Of a stretch of DNA of 35,528 nucleotides, positions 17,860 to 26,383 are shown one piece after another. Source of the DNA: an uncultured Ruthenibacterium sp. (GTDB lineage: Bacteria; Bacillota; Clostridia; Oscillospirales; Ruminococcaceae); contig CALXIP010000054.1 in NCBI GenBank assembly GCA_944388395.1, forward strand, positions 1-35,528, given 5' to 3'. The first letter of the stretch is position 1, and every line of letters begins with the position of its first letter. A program made the translations under genes and the position numbers. The notes below the pieces were generated by a model. The model was not told where the DNA came from and ran no database searches. It saw only the letters and a program-made list of their open reading frames with translations.

Positions 17860-18144
17860 GTGGGATTTGAACGAACATTCAAAGCGCTGTCCGATCCGAC
17901 GCGGCGCCGCATTCTGGAACTGCTGCGCGGCGGCCCTCTCTCCGCGGGCGAACTGGCCAGTTCCTTCGGCACGACCAATGCCACCATCTCTCACCATCTT
18001 TCTGTTTTGAAAGAAGCGGAGCTGGTGACCGACGAAAAGCGCGGCAAGTATATTTATTACGAACTGAACACCAGCGTGGTAGAGGACATTATGGCCTGGG
18101 CCGCGGGGCTGGTGCGGGAGGTTTCTCATGAAAAAGATCAGTAA
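17860..18144 (+). CDS. ArsR-family transcriptional repressor, SdpR-like
   Basis: A 94-residue winged-helix protein starting at GTG 17860 after GGGAGGAGG. It begins FERTFKALSDPTRRRILELL, the classic ArsR opening, followed by the recognition helix region TTNATISHHLSVLKEAELV and the wing EKRGKYIYYEL. It has no Cys in the positions used for metal sensing, so it is not a metal sensor. The gene overlaps the SdpI-like gene by 17 bp. In Bacillus subtilis SdpR represses the sdpRI operon and is released when SdpI at the membrane captures it in the presence of the SdpC toxin; the same circuit is inferred here from gene order alone. Confidence 0.85.
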   Translation: MGFERTFKALSDPTRRRILELLRGGPLSAGELASSFGTTNATISHHLSVLKEAELVTDEKRGKYIYYELNTSVVEDIMAWAAGLVREVSHEKDQ

Positions 18145-18808
18145 AGCGGAAATTCTGATTTGGGCCTTGGCGCTTCTTCCCCTGGCCGGCTGCCTGGTCG
18201 CCGGGCCGTTTCTTCCCCGCGAGATCCCCATGCACTGGAACGCCAGCGGGCAGGTGGACCGGTACGGCGGCTACGGCGAACTGCTGCTGTTGGCCGCATC
18301 CGGGTTCGGCATCGCCCTTTTGCTGAAATTTGTGCCGCGGCTGGACCCCAAACGGGCCAACTACCAAAAATTTTCCGCCGGCTACACCGCCATTCGCCTG
18401 TGTCTTGGCCTGTTTTACACCTTTATGGTAGGGCTGACGCTGGCCACCGCCCTGATTCCCGAAGCGCAGAACACGCTGGGCGTAGACCGGCTGTGCATCG
18501 GCGCCATGGGCATTGTGTTCTGCGTCATCGGCAACTTCATGCCCAAGTTCAAGCACAACTACTTTTGCGGCGTGCGGGTGCCCTGGACGCTGGCCAGTGA
18601 GGACAACTGGCGGCGCACGCACCGCTTTGCAGGGCCCGTCTGGTTCTGCTGCGGGCTGGGAATTTTTGTCTGCGCCTTCCTCTTTCAGGGAACGGTCCTG
18701 TCGGTCATCACCTTTCTTTGGATGCTTCCCCTGGCTGCGCCCATCGTGTACTCCTATTGGATCTTCCGCCGCGCGCAGCGCGGTGAGGACAGCCCGCATG
18801 AAAAATAA
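18128..18808 (+). CDS. SdpI-family membrane immunity/signalling protein
   Basis: A 226-residue integral membrane protein with about six hydrophobic helices. The N-terminus has the DUF1648 signature around IPMHWNASGQVDRYGG (residues 33-48). The second half has the SdpI core: IGNFMPKFKHNYFCGVRVPWTLASEDNWRRTHRFAG, split over the third cytoplasmic loop. SdpI confers immunity to the SdpC cannibalism toxin in B. subtilis and transduces its presence to SdpR. No sdpC or sdpAB gene is visible in the window, so this is either an immunity-only locus against toxins of neighbours or a general envelope-stress pair. Start ATG 18128 lies inside the repressor gene with GGGAGG upstream. Confidence 0.85.
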   Translation: MKKISKAEILIWALALLPLAGCLVAGPFLPREIPMHWNASGQVDRYGGYGELLLLAASGFGIALLLKFVPRLDPKRANYQKFSAGYTAIRLCLGLFYTFMVGLTLATALIPEAQNTLGVDRLCIGAMGIVFCVIGNFMPKFKHNYFCGVRVPWTLASEDNWRRTHRFAGPVWFCCGLGIFVCAFLFQGTVLSVITFLWMLPLAAPIVYSYWIFRRAQRGEDSPHEK

Positions 18809-18842
18809 GACGAAATCCGCCTCGTTTTTTACTCAAATGCAA

Positions 18843-18871
18843 TTGATTTTGTCCGCCTCGTGCGGTATACT
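18843..18871 (+). promoter_or_regulatory. Promoter of fba
   Basis: TTGATT (18843-18848), 17 bp, TATACT (18866-18871), about 60 bp before the start codon. Confidence 0.7.
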
Positions 18872-18936
18872 AGTAAATAGTTAATTGTTTCACAAGGGTG
18901 CATTGCGCCCCATTTAAAATTGAGAGGAGCACCATT

Positions 18937-19800
18937 ATGCTGGTAAGCGCAACCGAAATGCTGAAAAAAGCCCGTGACGGCCACTATGCGGTCGGCCAGT
19001 TCAACATCAACAACCTGGAGTGGACCAAGGCCGTTCTCCTGACCGCCGAAGAGCTGAAGAGCCCCGTGATTCTGGGCGTTTCTGAGGGCGCAGGCAAATA
19101 CATGACCGGTTTTAAAACCGTCGCCGCCATGGTAAAAGCCATGGTCGAAACTCTGAACATCACCGTTCCTGTGGCACTGCACCTGGACCACGGCACCTAT
19201 GAAGGCGCCAAAGCCTGTGTGGAGGCCGGTTTCTCTTCCATCATGTTTGACGGAAGCCACTATCCCATCGAGGAAAACATCGCCAAAACCACCGAGCTGG
19301 TGGCTCTGGCTCATGCCAACGGCCTGTCCATCGAGGCGGAAGTTGGCTCCATCGGCGGCGAAGAAGACGGCGTGATCGGCGCCGGCGAAGTGGCTGACCC
19401 CGAAGAGTGCGCCAAGATCACCAGCCTGGGCATCGACTTCCTGGCTGCCGGCATCGGCAACATCCACGGCGTGTATCCGGCCAACTGGAAAGGCCTGGAT
19501 TTTGAGGCGCTGGACAAAATCCACAACGCCACCGACCACATTCCTCTGGTGCTGCACGGCGGCACGGGCATTCCCGCTGACATGATCAAAAAAGCGATCA
19601 GCCTGGGCGTTTCCAAAATCAACGTCAACACGGAGTGCCAGCTGAGCTTTGCGGCTGCGACCCGCAAATACATCGAAGAGGGCAAGGATCAGCAGGGCAA
19701 GGGCTTTGACCCGCGCAAACTGCTGGCGCCCGGCACCGAGGCCATCAAAGCTACCGTCAAAGAGAAAATGGAGCTGTTCGGCTCTGTGGGCAAAGCGTAA
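18937..19800 (+). CDS. fba: Class II fructose-1,6-bisphosphate aldolase
   Basis: A 287-residue zinc-dependent aldolase that splits fructose-1,6-bisphosphate into dihydroxyacetone phosphate and glyceraldehyde 3-phosphate in glycolysis. The segment LHLDHG carries H82, D84 (catalytic acid/base) and H85 (zinc ligand). EAEVGSIGGEEDG supplies conserved Glu residues, and later GNIHGVYP and VLHGGTGIP give further metal and phosphate ligands, with INVNTECQ near the end as expected. Start ATG 18937 has GAGAGGAGC upstream and gives the family N-terminus MLVSATEMLKKARDGHYAVG. It is monocistronic: its own promoter lies upstream and a strong terminator downstream. Related enzymes acting on tagatose-1,6-bisphosphate (GatY/KbaY) are similar and cannot be fully excluded. 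Confidence 0.93.
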   Translation: MLVSATEMLKKARDGHYAVGQFNINNLEWTKAVLLTAEELKSPVILGVSEGAGKYMTGFKTVAAMVKAMVETLNITVPVALHLDHGTYEGAKACVEAGFSSIMFDGSHYPIEENIAKTTELVALAHANGLSIEAEVGSIGGEEDGVIGAGEVADPEECAKITSLGIDFLAAGIGNIHGVYPANWKGLDFEALDKIHNATDHIPLVLHGGTGIPADMIKKAISLGVSKINVNTECQLSFAAATRKYIEEGKDQQGKGFDPRKLLAPGTEAIKATVKEKMELFGSVGKA

Positions 19801-19822
19801 TTCTTGCAAAAGCCGATTTTCC

Positions 19823-19854
19823 GGCCCGCTGCCATGGCAGCGGGCCGTATTTTT
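19823..19854 (+). terminator. Terminator of fba
   Basis: An 11-bp perfect stem, GGCCCGCTGCC and its complement, with an AT loop, followed by GTATTTTT. Confidence 0.88.
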
Positions 19855-19878
19855 ATGGTTTGAAAAGTGAGGTCTGCA

Positions 19879-20538
19879 ATGGATGTATTTGATATCATCG
19901 GGCCGGTGATGATCGGCCCGTCCTCCAGCCATACAGCCGGGGCGGCCCGCATCGGACGAATTGCCCGCGCGCTGCTGGGCGAACGGCCCGTGTGCGCCCG
20001 GATCGAGCTGCACGGCAGTTTTGCCAAGACATACAAGGGACACGGAACCGACCGGGCCCTGGCGGGCGGCATTCTTGGCATGGAGCCGGACGATGAGCGC
20101 ATCCGGGACAGCCTTTCCATTGCCCGCCGGGAAGGACTGGACGTCCGCTTTTTCCCCGTACACCTGGACGACGCGCATCCCAACACGGCACGTGTGACCC
20201 TGAAGGGAGAAAGCGGCCGCGAGATCACGCTTCAGGGCGCTTCCGTGGGTGGCGGCAGCATCCACGTCACACAGGTAAACGGCATGGCGGTAGACGTCAG
20301 CGGTGAGCACACCACGCTGATCGTGCTTCACCGGGACGCCCCCGGCACCATCGCGGCGGTGACCGAAGAACTGAGCCGGCGCGGAGTGAATATCTGCAAT
20401 TTTCGTCTTGCACGGGCGTGCAAAGGAGGCAATGCCGTGATGACCATTGAAGTAGACGGCACCGTGGATGCGGATTTGAACCACTGCGTGGAGCAGCTGC
20501 CCAACGTGCTGTCCAGCACCATGCTTTTACCGGTTTGA
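19879..20538 (+). CDS. sdaAB: L-serine dehydratase, iron-sulfur dependent, beta subunit
   Basis: A 219-residue subunit of the two-part anaerobic L-serine dehydratase, which converts L-serine to pyruvate and ammonia. It opens FDIIGPVMIGPSSSHTAGAARIG, the substrate-domain signature, and the C-terminal ~75 residues form an ACT domain beginning at TTLIVLHRDAPGTIAAV, a possible serine-sensing site. ATG 19879 is chosen over GTG four codons earlier because AGTGAGG then serves as ribosome binding site and MDVFDIIGP is the usual N-terminus. The gene lies 25 bp after the fba terminator, with no obvious promoter in between, so either read-through or a hidden promoter must drive it. Confidence 0.93.
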   Translation: MDVFDIIGPVMIGPSSSHTAGAARIGRIARALLGERPVCARIELHGSFAKTYKGHGTDRALAGGILGMEPDDERIRDSLSIARREGLDVRFFPVHLDDAHPNTARVTLKGESGREITLQGASVGGGSIHVTQVNGMAVDVSGEHTTLIVLHRDAPGTIAAVTEELSRRGVNICNFRLARACKGGNAVMTIEVDGTVDADLNHCVEQLPNVLSSTMLLPV

Positions 20539-20552
20539 GGAGGAACACAGCA

Positions 20553-21464
20553 ATGGAACTGGATTTTACCAATCTCTCCGCACTGGTGTGCGAAGCCGGC
20601 CGGCAGGGAGTTCCCCTTTCGCAGCTTGTGCTGGAACAGCAGGCGCGGCAGGCCGAACAGGAACCGGAGGTCCTGTACCGGCGGATGCGCGACCAATACG
20701 CCGTGATGGCGCAGGCGGTGTGCGCCGGAAGCGAAAAGGGCGTGCGCTCCACCAGCGGCCTGACCGGCGGTGACGGATACCGGATGCAGCAGGCCGCGCG
20801 CAACGGCGGTCTGACCGGTCCCGTATTCACCGGCGCGCTGGCCCGCGCGCTGGCTGTCAGCGAATGGAACGCCGCCATGGGACGGATCGTTGCTGCTCCC
20901 ACTGCGGGCAGCTGCGGCATTTTACCCGCGGCAGTGCTGACCATGCAACAGGAGCGCCAGATTCCTGAACGCGATTGCGTCATGAGCCTGTTCACCGCGG
21001 CGGCAGTGGGGCTTGTGATCGCCCACAACGCCACGCTTTCCGGAGCGCAGGGCGGCTGCCAGGCCGAGTGCGGTTCTGCCTCCGCCATGGCTGCAGCAGC
21101 ACTGGTGGAACTGGGCGGCGGAACACCGGCCATGGCGGAACAGGCTGTGGCCATCGCGCTGAAGAACACCCTGGGTCTTGTGTGTGACCCGGTGGCCGGG
21201 CTGGTGGAGATCCCCTGCATCAAGCGCAATGCCGCCGGCGTGGCCAATGCGCTGTGCGCCGCGGAACTGGCGTTGGCAGGCATTCAAAGCGCTATTCCCG
21301 CCGATGAAGTGATTCAGGCCATGAAGCGGGTGGGCGACGCCATGCCCGCCGCTCTTCGTGAGACGGCAGAAGGCGGACTGGCCACCACGCCCACCGGGCG
21401 GAAACTGTTCGAGCAGGTGTTCGGCACACCGGGCGGATGCCAAGGCTGCGGATGCAATCAATAA
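20553..21464 (+). CDS. sdaAA: L-serine dehydratase, iron-sulfur dependent, alpha subunit
   Basis: A 303-residue catalytic subunit that holds an oxygen-sensitive [4Fe-4S] cluster whose free iron site binds serine. Recognisable blocks are STSGLTGGDG, APTAGSCGIL, GGCQAECGSASAM, LVCDPVAGLVEIPCIKRNA and the end GLATTPTGRKLF. The Cys in QAECGS, VCDP and IPCIK are the likely cluster ligands by family comparison. An unusual Cys-rich C-terminus (GCQGCGCNQ) is typical of many clostridial versions. ATG 20553 is preceded by GAGGAGG, which overlaps the stop codon of the beta gene, so translation is probably coupled. Together they feed serine carbon to pyruvate and then to pyruvate formate-lyase. Confidence 0.94.
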   Translation: MELDFTNLSALVCEAGRQGVPLSQLVLEQQARQAEQEPEVLYRRMRDQYAVMAQAVCAGSEKGVRSTSGLTGGDGYRMQQAARNGGLTGPVFTGALARALAVSEWNAAMGRIVAAPTAGSCGILPAAVLTMQQERQIPERDCVMSLFTAAAVGLVIAHNATLSGAQGGCQAECGSASAMAAAALVELGGGTPAMAEQAVAIALKNTLGLVCDPVAGLVEIPCIKRNAAGVANALCAAELALAGIQSAIPADEVIQAMKRVGDAMPAALRETAEGGLATTPTGRKLFEQVFGTPGGCQGCGCNQ

Positions 21465-21470
21465 AAAAGA

Positions 21471-21511
21471 AAACCGGCGCGCGGTGTATCCCGCGCGCCG
21501 GTTTGTTTTAT
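21471..21511. terminator. Bidirectional terminator between sdaAA and the MacB-like gene
   Basis: Fourteen-bp arms (AAACCGGCGCGCGG and its complement) enclose a six-base loop. TTGTTTT follows on the plus strand; on the minus strand the hairpin is followed by TTCTTTTTT, so both convergent operons can end here. Confidence 0.85.
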
Positions 21512-22779
21512 TCATACCGCAGTGCTTCGATGGGGTCCAGCTTGGCTGCCTTATTGGCCGGATAATAGCCGAAAAATACGCCGATGCCCCCTGAGAATGT
21601 CACTGCAAGAGCAATCACGCCCGGACTGGGGGAAGCCGCGTATCCCAGCATACCCGCTCCCAGGCTGCCCAGGCCCACGCCCACGGCAATGCCCAAAATG
21701 CCGCCGATGATGCAGATGACCACCGATTCGATGATAAACTGCACACGGATGCTGCCATTGGTGGCGCCCAAAGCTTTTCGGGTGCCGATCTCACGGGTGC
21801 GCTCGGTGATGGAAACCAGCATGATGTTCATCACACCGATGCCGCCTACCACCAGGCTGATTCCGGCGATGACCGCAACTGCCAGCCCAATGGTAGACAG
21901 CATTTCCGTCATGGATTCGATCATGCTCTCCATACTGGTGGCAGTGACGGTGAACGAGTCGTTTCGCACATAAAAGCTGGAAAAGAACATTTCTGTCTGT
22001 TCCAGAAAACTCTGCATATCCACTCCGGTATTGGGAACCACAGTCAACTGACTGTATCCGTCGTTTCCGTGAGAGATGGCCTTTGCCGCAGACAGCGGAA
22101 GATAAATGTCTGTGGAAGGCTCTTCATCGGTGGAACTCAGAACCACGCCGCTGTCCTCGTAACGATACACTCCCACGATGTAGAAAGTGTAAACCTGATT
22201 GCCGTACGTCAATTCAAAGGACTTTCCAAGCGGATCATCCCGCAGGGACAACTGACTGCAGAATTCATCGCTGACCACCGCTACCCGGCGGCCGCTGTCC
22301 AAATCGTCCTGCAAAAGCCAATGTCCCTGAAGCAGTTCCAGATTCTGCGCTTTCTGATAATCCAGATTGACGCCCGATGCATTGACGGACGCACTTTCCG
22401 TACCGCTCTCAACCGTAAAGCTGCCCAGATTCTCCGAAAGGCTGACCGCATAAAGCGAGTCGGAATAAGCCGTGCGATACTGTTCGATCATTTCGTCGGT
22501 GATCAAATCTTCCTCACTGTAACTGGAAGAGCGAAACAGCCGCACAGAACCCCCTGCCACAAAATCGCTGTCGCTTTTCTGCGTCAGACTGACCGTGATG
22601 TTGCTGGCCCCCATGCTCTGCATACTGGTGGAAATGGCATTGGTCATGCTGTTGGCCACCGTCATAATGGCGATGACCGAACCAATCCCGATGACAATGC
22701 CCAGCATGGTGAGCAGCGCCCGCATCTTGTTGGCCCACAGGCCCCGAAGCGCAAGAACGACGTTTTCACGAAACAGCAT
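21508..22779 (-). CDS. MacB-like ABC transporter permease (FtsX/MacB_PCD family)
   Basis: A 423-residue permease with an N-terminal helix (about 20-42, in RALLTMLGIVIGIGSVIAIMTV), a large extracytoplasmic MacB core domain (about 45-280) and three C-terminal helices (FtsX domain, about 290-415). These type VII ABC systems work as mechanotransmission exporters of peptides, antibiotics or lipoproteins. ATG 22779 lies inside the preceding ATPase gene (14-bp overlap), pointing to coupled translation. It is the last gene of a three-gene operon with an adaptor and an ATPase. The substrate cannot be deduced; tripartite function in a Gram-positive means export across one membrane. Confidence 0.88.
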   Translation of the reverse strand: MLFRENVVLALRGLWANKMRALLTMLGIVIGIGSVIAIMTVANSMTNAISTSMQSMGASNITVSLTQKSDSDFVAGGSVRLFRSSSYSEEDLITDEMIEQYRTAYSDSLYAVSLSENLGSFTVESGTESASVNASGVNLDYQKAQNLELLQGHWLLQDDLDSGRRVAVVSDEFCSQLSLRDDPLGKSFELTYGNQVYTFYIVGVYRYEDSGVVLSSTDEEPSTDIYLPLSAAKAISHGNDGYSQLTVVPNTGVDMQSFLEQTEMFFSSFYVRNDSFTVTATSMESMIESMTEMLSTIGLAVAVIAGISLVVGGIGVMNIMLVSITERTREIGTRKALGATNGSIRVQFIIESVVICIIGGILGIAVGVGLGSLGAGMLGYAASPSPGVIALAVTFSGGIGVFFGYYPANKAAKLDPIEALRYE

Positions 22780-23482
22780 AGGACGCCTTCCCTCCCTGCC
22801 GCTGACCGCAGATGCGGCCGTCCTTGATGGTCACGATGCGCTGACACTCCTCGGCCAGTTCGCTGCTGTGTGTGATGAGAACAATGGTTTTCCCCTGTTC
22901 CCTGTGCAGCTTTTGAAACAGATCCATCACCAGACGGCCGGTGACGGAATCCAGCACGCCGGTGGGCTCATCCGCCAGAAGAATGGCCGGGTCGTTGGCC
23001 ATGCTGCGCGCAATGGCAACCCTTTGCTTCTGTCCGCCGGACAATTCGCTGGGCTGGTGGGTGGCCCGGTCCGTCATCCCCACAAGATCCAGAAGTTCCC
23101 ATGCGCGGCGGCGGCGCGCATGGCCTTTCACCCCTGCGTACAACATGGGCAATTCCACGTTTTGAAGCGCTGTCTGGCGCGGAATCAGATTAAAAGTCTG
23201 GAACACAAAACCGATTTTTGCACCGCGCACACGGGAGAGTTCCCGGTCGTTCAACCCCTGCACATTCTCCCCGTCCAGACGGTATGTTCCTTCCGTGGGC
23301 CGATCCAAAGCGCCGATGATGTTCATCAAGGTGGACTTTCCGGAGCCGGACGCCCCCACAATGGCCACGAATTCCCCTTCCCAAACGGTCAGATCAATGC
23401 CGTTCAGCACTTCCAGCTCGGAAGGAGAACCTGTGAAGAAGCGTTTTACAATGCCCTGCATCTCAATGATGGGTTTTGCCAT
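22766..23482 (-). CDS. MacB/LolD-like ABC transporter ATP-binding protein
   Basis: A 238-residue nucleotide-binding subunit with Walker A GASGSGKST, Q-loop FVFQTFNL, signature LSGGQKQRVAIAR, Walker B ILLADEPTG and H-loop LITHSSELA, all intact. It powers the MacB-like permease encoded just downstream. The start ATG 23482 follows the adaptor stop codon by two bases, with a G-rich run as ribosome binding site, so it is co-translated. The family includes lipoprotein-release, bacitracin-resistance and antimicrobial-peptide exporters. Confidence 0.9.
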   Translation of the reverse strand: MAKPIIEMQGIVKRFFTGSPSELEVLNGIDLTVWEGEFVAIVGASGSGKSTLMNIIGALDRPTEGTYRLDGENVQGLNDRELSRVRGAKIGFVFQTFNLIPRQTALQNVELPMLYAGVKGHARRRRAWELLDLVGMTDRATHQPSELSGGQKQRVAIARSMANDPAILLADEPTGVLDSVTGRLVMDLFQKLHREQGKTIVLITHSSELAEECQRIVTIKDGRICGQRQGGKASYAVS

Positions 23483-23484
23483 GT

Positions 23485-25191
23485 TCAGCCCCCCATTCCC
23501 GCTCGCCCGCCGGAGGGTCTGCCTTCCATCGCCGCACCCATATCACTGGGGGCCGCCATGACGCCGCCCTGCATCTCCGTCGGCATCTCCATTTCGCCTT
23601 CCTGCTCCTCGGTCACAGCGGTGTCGCTGATGCTGATCTGTACTTCCATGCCCTCGTAAAGGTCCTCACCGCTGATTTCCACATAATAATCCGTCTCCAT
23701 GCCTGTGGTGACGGGGACCTCTTCAAACGTATCTTCTCCCTGTTTCTTTGCATAAATGATGCTGTTGCCATTTTCATCGGTGGTCACCGCATCGTAGGGA
23801 ACGGTGTACACATCCTCTTTCTCTGAAAGCAGAATCTCCGCCTTGGCAGAAAGACCGATGAGCAAACCGCTGTCGGTTTCATCCACTGTGACCTCGGCCC
23901 CGAAGCCGGTGCTTCCGTCCTGCGAAGAAGAGGCCGTTTGAGAGAGCTGCGTCAGCGTTCCGTTGATCTCTTCGTCGCCGGTGGCATCGCTTTTGATGCG
24001 GACCGATTGCCCCACCGCCACTTTTTTGATGTCATCTTCATCAATGGTGACCGATACTTTCAGATGGTCTGTGTCCTGCAGAACCGCAACGATTCCGGTA
24101 TTGGCCGCAGCGCCTACCGTTGCATTGATCGCCGTCACCGTGCCGTCCTGGGTAGCGGCAATGGTGCAATCTTCAATTTTTTCTTTCAAATCGGTAATTT
24201 CGTCGCTCTCACCGGCACTGGACAGCTGCTCCTGCGCATTTTCCGGGCTGGTCTTGGCGTTCTTCTGATTTTCCAGCGCGCTCTCATAGCTGGCCTTGGC
24301 CGAAAGCCACGCCTGATCCGCCTGGCTGTACGCCTGCTGCAGCTGATCCCAGCCGCAGTTGGCTTTCGCAGTATTCAACTGCGCCTCGGCTGTCTGCAAA
24401 TTTGCCGTGGCGGTATTGTAAGCGTCAGCCAGCACCTGTGCATTGGCCTGCGCCTGCGCCAGCTTTGCATTGGCCGCATCCAAATTGGCCTGCGCCTGCG
24501 CCCGGGATGCTTCATCCTGCGCGGCCTCCAGCGCCGCCTTCGCCGCATCCACTTCGGCCTGAGCGGCCACCACGCCGCTGTCGCTGTTCAACGCGGCGCC
24601 CGCCTTTTGCTGTGCCTCCAACGCCGTATCATAGGCAGTCTGATAGGAGGTAACCGAACTGTTTACGTTTTGGAACGCATTGCGCGCGGATTCCAGCGCC
24701 TGACCTGTGCTTTGGTATTCCGACGTGGCAGAATTCAGCTTGTCAGTGGCAGAATTGTAATTTTCAAGCGCTGTATCATAATTTTTTTGAGCAGTGGCAA
24801 TGGTATCGCTGAGACTTTCCTGCTTTTGGGCCAACTCCTTTTCCAAATCGGTGGTATCCAGTACACAGATCACGTCCCCTTTGCTGACCTCATCCCCCAC
24901 CTGCACGCGGATTTCCGCCACAGGATACGTCAGCTGTGTGGTTACATTGGCCACGCTGTCGCTTTCCACCGTTCCCGTGACGGTGATGCTTTCCGAAAGG
25001 CTGTCTTTGGAAAGAGTGATTGTCCGTTGGGCCACGCTGCCGCCCGGCTGCACGGAACCGCGCATCCGAACGTTCCAAAAAATCAGCACCCCCAAAACAA
25101 CGACCGCAAGAACCGCAATCACAACTTTTTTCCGGGTCGGCCGAAGAGCGCGGGCCAGAAACTCCCGAATTCTCCTCACTCTGAAACTCAT
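23485..25191 (-). CDS. MacA/HlyD-type membrane fusion adaptor with long coiled coil
   Basis: A 568-residue adaptor. It starts at ATG 25191 with GGAGAGGAG upstream; a longer open frame upstream would cross the likely promoter. There is one N-terminal transmembrane helix (about 22-39), a lipoyl/barrel-sandwich part (about 87-112, VGDEVSKGDVICVLD), an Ala/Gln/Ser-rich coiled coil of about 230 residues (about 115-345), the second lipoyl half with IAATQDGTVTAINATVG, and beta-barrel plus membrane-proximal domains. The C-terminus is Met/Gly-rich and ends GGRAGMGG. The coiled coil is much longer than the MacA hairpin. In Gram-positive relatives such adaptors partner MacB-like transporters and may span the peptidoglycan layer. 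Confidence 0.85.
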   Translation of the reverse strand: MSFRVRRIREFLARALRPTRKKVVIAVLAVVVLGVLIFWNVRMRGSVQPGGSVAQRTITLSKDSLSESITVTGTVESDSVANVTTQLTYPVAEIRVQVGDEVSKGDVICVLDTTDLEKELAQKQESLSDTIATAQKNYDTALENYNSATDKLNSATSEYQSTGQALESARNAFQNVNSSVTSYQTAYDTALEAQQKAGAALNSDSGVVAAQAEVDAAKAALEAAQDEASRAQAQANLDAANAKLAQAQANAQVLADAYNTATANLQTAEAQLNTAKANCGWDQLQQAYSQADQAWLSAKASYESALENQKNAKTSPENAQEQLSSAGESDEITDLKEKIEDCTIAATQDGTVTAINATVGAAANTGIVAVLQDTDHLKVSVTIDEDDIKKVAVGQSVRIKSDATGDEEINGTLTQLSQTASSSQDGSTGFGAEVTVDETDSGLLIGLSAKAEILLSEKEDVYTVPYDAVTTDENGNSIIYAKKQGEDTFEEVPVTTGMETDYYVEISGEDLYEGMEVQISISDTAVTEEQEGEMEMPTEMQGGVMAAPSDMGAAMEGRPSGGRAGMGG

Positions 25192-25254
25192 TACAAAACT
25201 CCTCTCCCCATGCAAAAATTCCTTTTCCAGTTTAAAAAGGATTTGCGAAGAGCC

Positions 25255-25283
25255 TGTGTAAAAGTTGTGAGCGATTTGTGCAA
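25255..25283 (-). promoter_or_regulatory. Promoter candidate of the MacAB-like operon
   Basis: On the minus strand TTGCAC, 17 bp, TACACA, about 65 bp before the adaptor start. The -10 is only a moderate match. Confidence 0.35.
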
Positions 25284-25300
25284 TCCGGTGCGTTTTTCCC

Positions 25301-25344
25301 ACAAACAGAAACACCCCGGACAGAAAATTCTGTCCGGGGTGTTT
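25301..25344 (-). terminator. Terminator of the pyruvate formate-lyase operon
   Basis: A 17-bp stem (AAACACCCCGGACAGAA and its complement) at 25309-25344. On the minus strand it is followed by CTGTTTGT, a moderate T-rich tail. Confidence 0.75.
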
Positions 25345-25369
25345 CGCATCATTTCAAACAAACTGCCGC

Positions 25370-26125
25370 CTATCCCTCACCGGTACGGACACGGCGAATC
25401 TCTTCCAGGATGATTCCGCGGGCACGGTGCGCCTGCGTCTGCTCCAAAGGCGGAACGCCTTCCAGCGGGTAGGCCAGGCCCAGCGCGTCGTACTTGGCGC
25501 GGCCCATGGTATGGTAAGGCAGAACCTCCAGCCCCTTTAGTGTGCGCAGCGGCGCGATCAGGCGGCCCAGCGCCCGCAATTCCTCTTCGGAATCGGTCAG
25601 GCCCGGCACCACCACATGGCGCACCACCAGCGGCACCCCCGCTTCGGACAGGGCCCGGGCAAACGCCAGCACCGGCGCCTGTCCGTGACCGGTCAGATGC
25701 TTGTGTCCTTCCGGGTCTGCATGCTTCACGTCCAGCAAAACCAGATCCGTGCACGCGAACAACGCGTCAAACTCGGCGCGCCGGTCGGGCCGGTACACAA
25801 TACCCGAAGTATCCAGGCAGGTGTGGATCCCCTTTTGACGGGCCGCCCGGAACAGCGCCGTTAAAAACGGCAGCTGCAGAAGCGGTTCCCCGCCGGTGGC
25901 CGTCAACCCGCCTCCCCGGTAAAAGCTTTTGTTCCGTTCATAGGCGCTGAGAATCTCATCCACCGTCATTTCACAGCCGCCGTCCACCGACCAGGTGTCC
26001 GGATTATGGCAGTACAGGCAGCGCATAGGGCACCCCTGAAAAAACACCACCATCCGGACGCCCGGGCCATCCACCGTACCGAAGCTTTCGATGGAGTGGA
26101 CGCGGCCTTTCTCACATGGAGCCAT
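25370..26125 (-). CDS. pflA: Pyruvate formate-lyase activating enzyme (radical SAM)
   Basis: A 251-residue radical SAM enzyme. The cluster motif CxxxCxxC is C32, C36, C39 in [15 protein letters not shown], and the Gly-rich GGEPLLQ motif follows. With S-adenosylmethionine and one electron it abstracts hydrogen from the target Gly, here on the small subunit encoded just upstream. ATG 26125 lies inside the small-subunit gene (14-bp overlap) without a clear ribosome binding site, so translation is probably coupled. Family members are about 245-265 residues, so it is full length. The N-terminus [16 protein letters not shown] is typical of PflA. Confidence 0.93.
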   Translation of the reverse strand: MAPCEKGRVHSIESFGTVDGPGVRMVVFFQGCPMRCLYCHNPDTWSVDGGCEMTVDEILSAYERNKSFYRGGGLTATGGEPLLQLPFLTALFRAARQKGIHTCLDTSGIVYRPDRRAEFDALFACTDLVLLDVKHADPEGHKHLTGHGQAPVLAFARALSEAGVPLVVRHVVVPGLTDSEEELRALGRLIAPLRTLKGLEVLPYHTMGRAKYDALGLAYPLEGVPPLEQTQAHRARGIILEEIRRVRTGEG

Positions 26126-26354
26126 GGAAGGTGCGGGAGATGACTTCGTCCTGCTGCTCGCGGGTCAGTTTGTTGAAGTTGACCGCATAGCCGGATACAC
26201 GCACCGTCAGCTGCGGGTATTTCTCCGGATGAGCCTGCGCATCCAGCAGGGTATCCTTGGAAAAAACATTTACGTTCAAGTGATGGCCGCCCTTTTCGGC
26301 ATAGCCGTCCAGCAGGCTGACCAGATTGTCGATCTGAGAATCCGTTGCTTTCAT
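26112..26354 (-). CDS. Separate glycyl-radical subunit of pyruvate formate-lyase (GrcA-like)
   Basis: An 80-residue protein matching the C-terminal glycyl-radical domain of PflB and the stand-alone GrcA/YfiD cofactor. [26 protein letters not shown] and the end [17 protein letters not shown] are all preserved. The radical Gly is G55 in RVSGY. The start ATG 26354 has AAAGGAG 11 bases upstream; a GTG four codons earlier sits directly on that site and is unlikely. E. coli GrcA repairs oxygen-cleaved PflB as a spare part, but here the main enzyme lacks this domain, so this protein should be an obligatory subunit. It lies between the large subunit and pflA. Confidence 0.92.
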   Translation of the reverse strand: MKATDSQIDNLVSLLDGYAEKGGHHLNVNVFSKDTLLDAQAHPEKYPQLTVRVSGYAVNFNKLTREQQDEVISRTFHGSM

Positions 26355-26383
26355 GTTAAAGCACACTCCTTTTTTGGGATTGA

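Noticed and set aside
17356-17860. Riboswitch or structured RNA in the 17.4-17.86 kb gap
   Set aside because: No conserved riboswitch core or stable multi-stem fold could be recognised; the DnaA-box-like reading explains the repeats better.
18809-18840. Terminator after sdpI
   Set aside because: Only a four-base stem (ACGA/TCGT) before a T-run is seen, too weak to call; transcripts may read into the fba promoter region.
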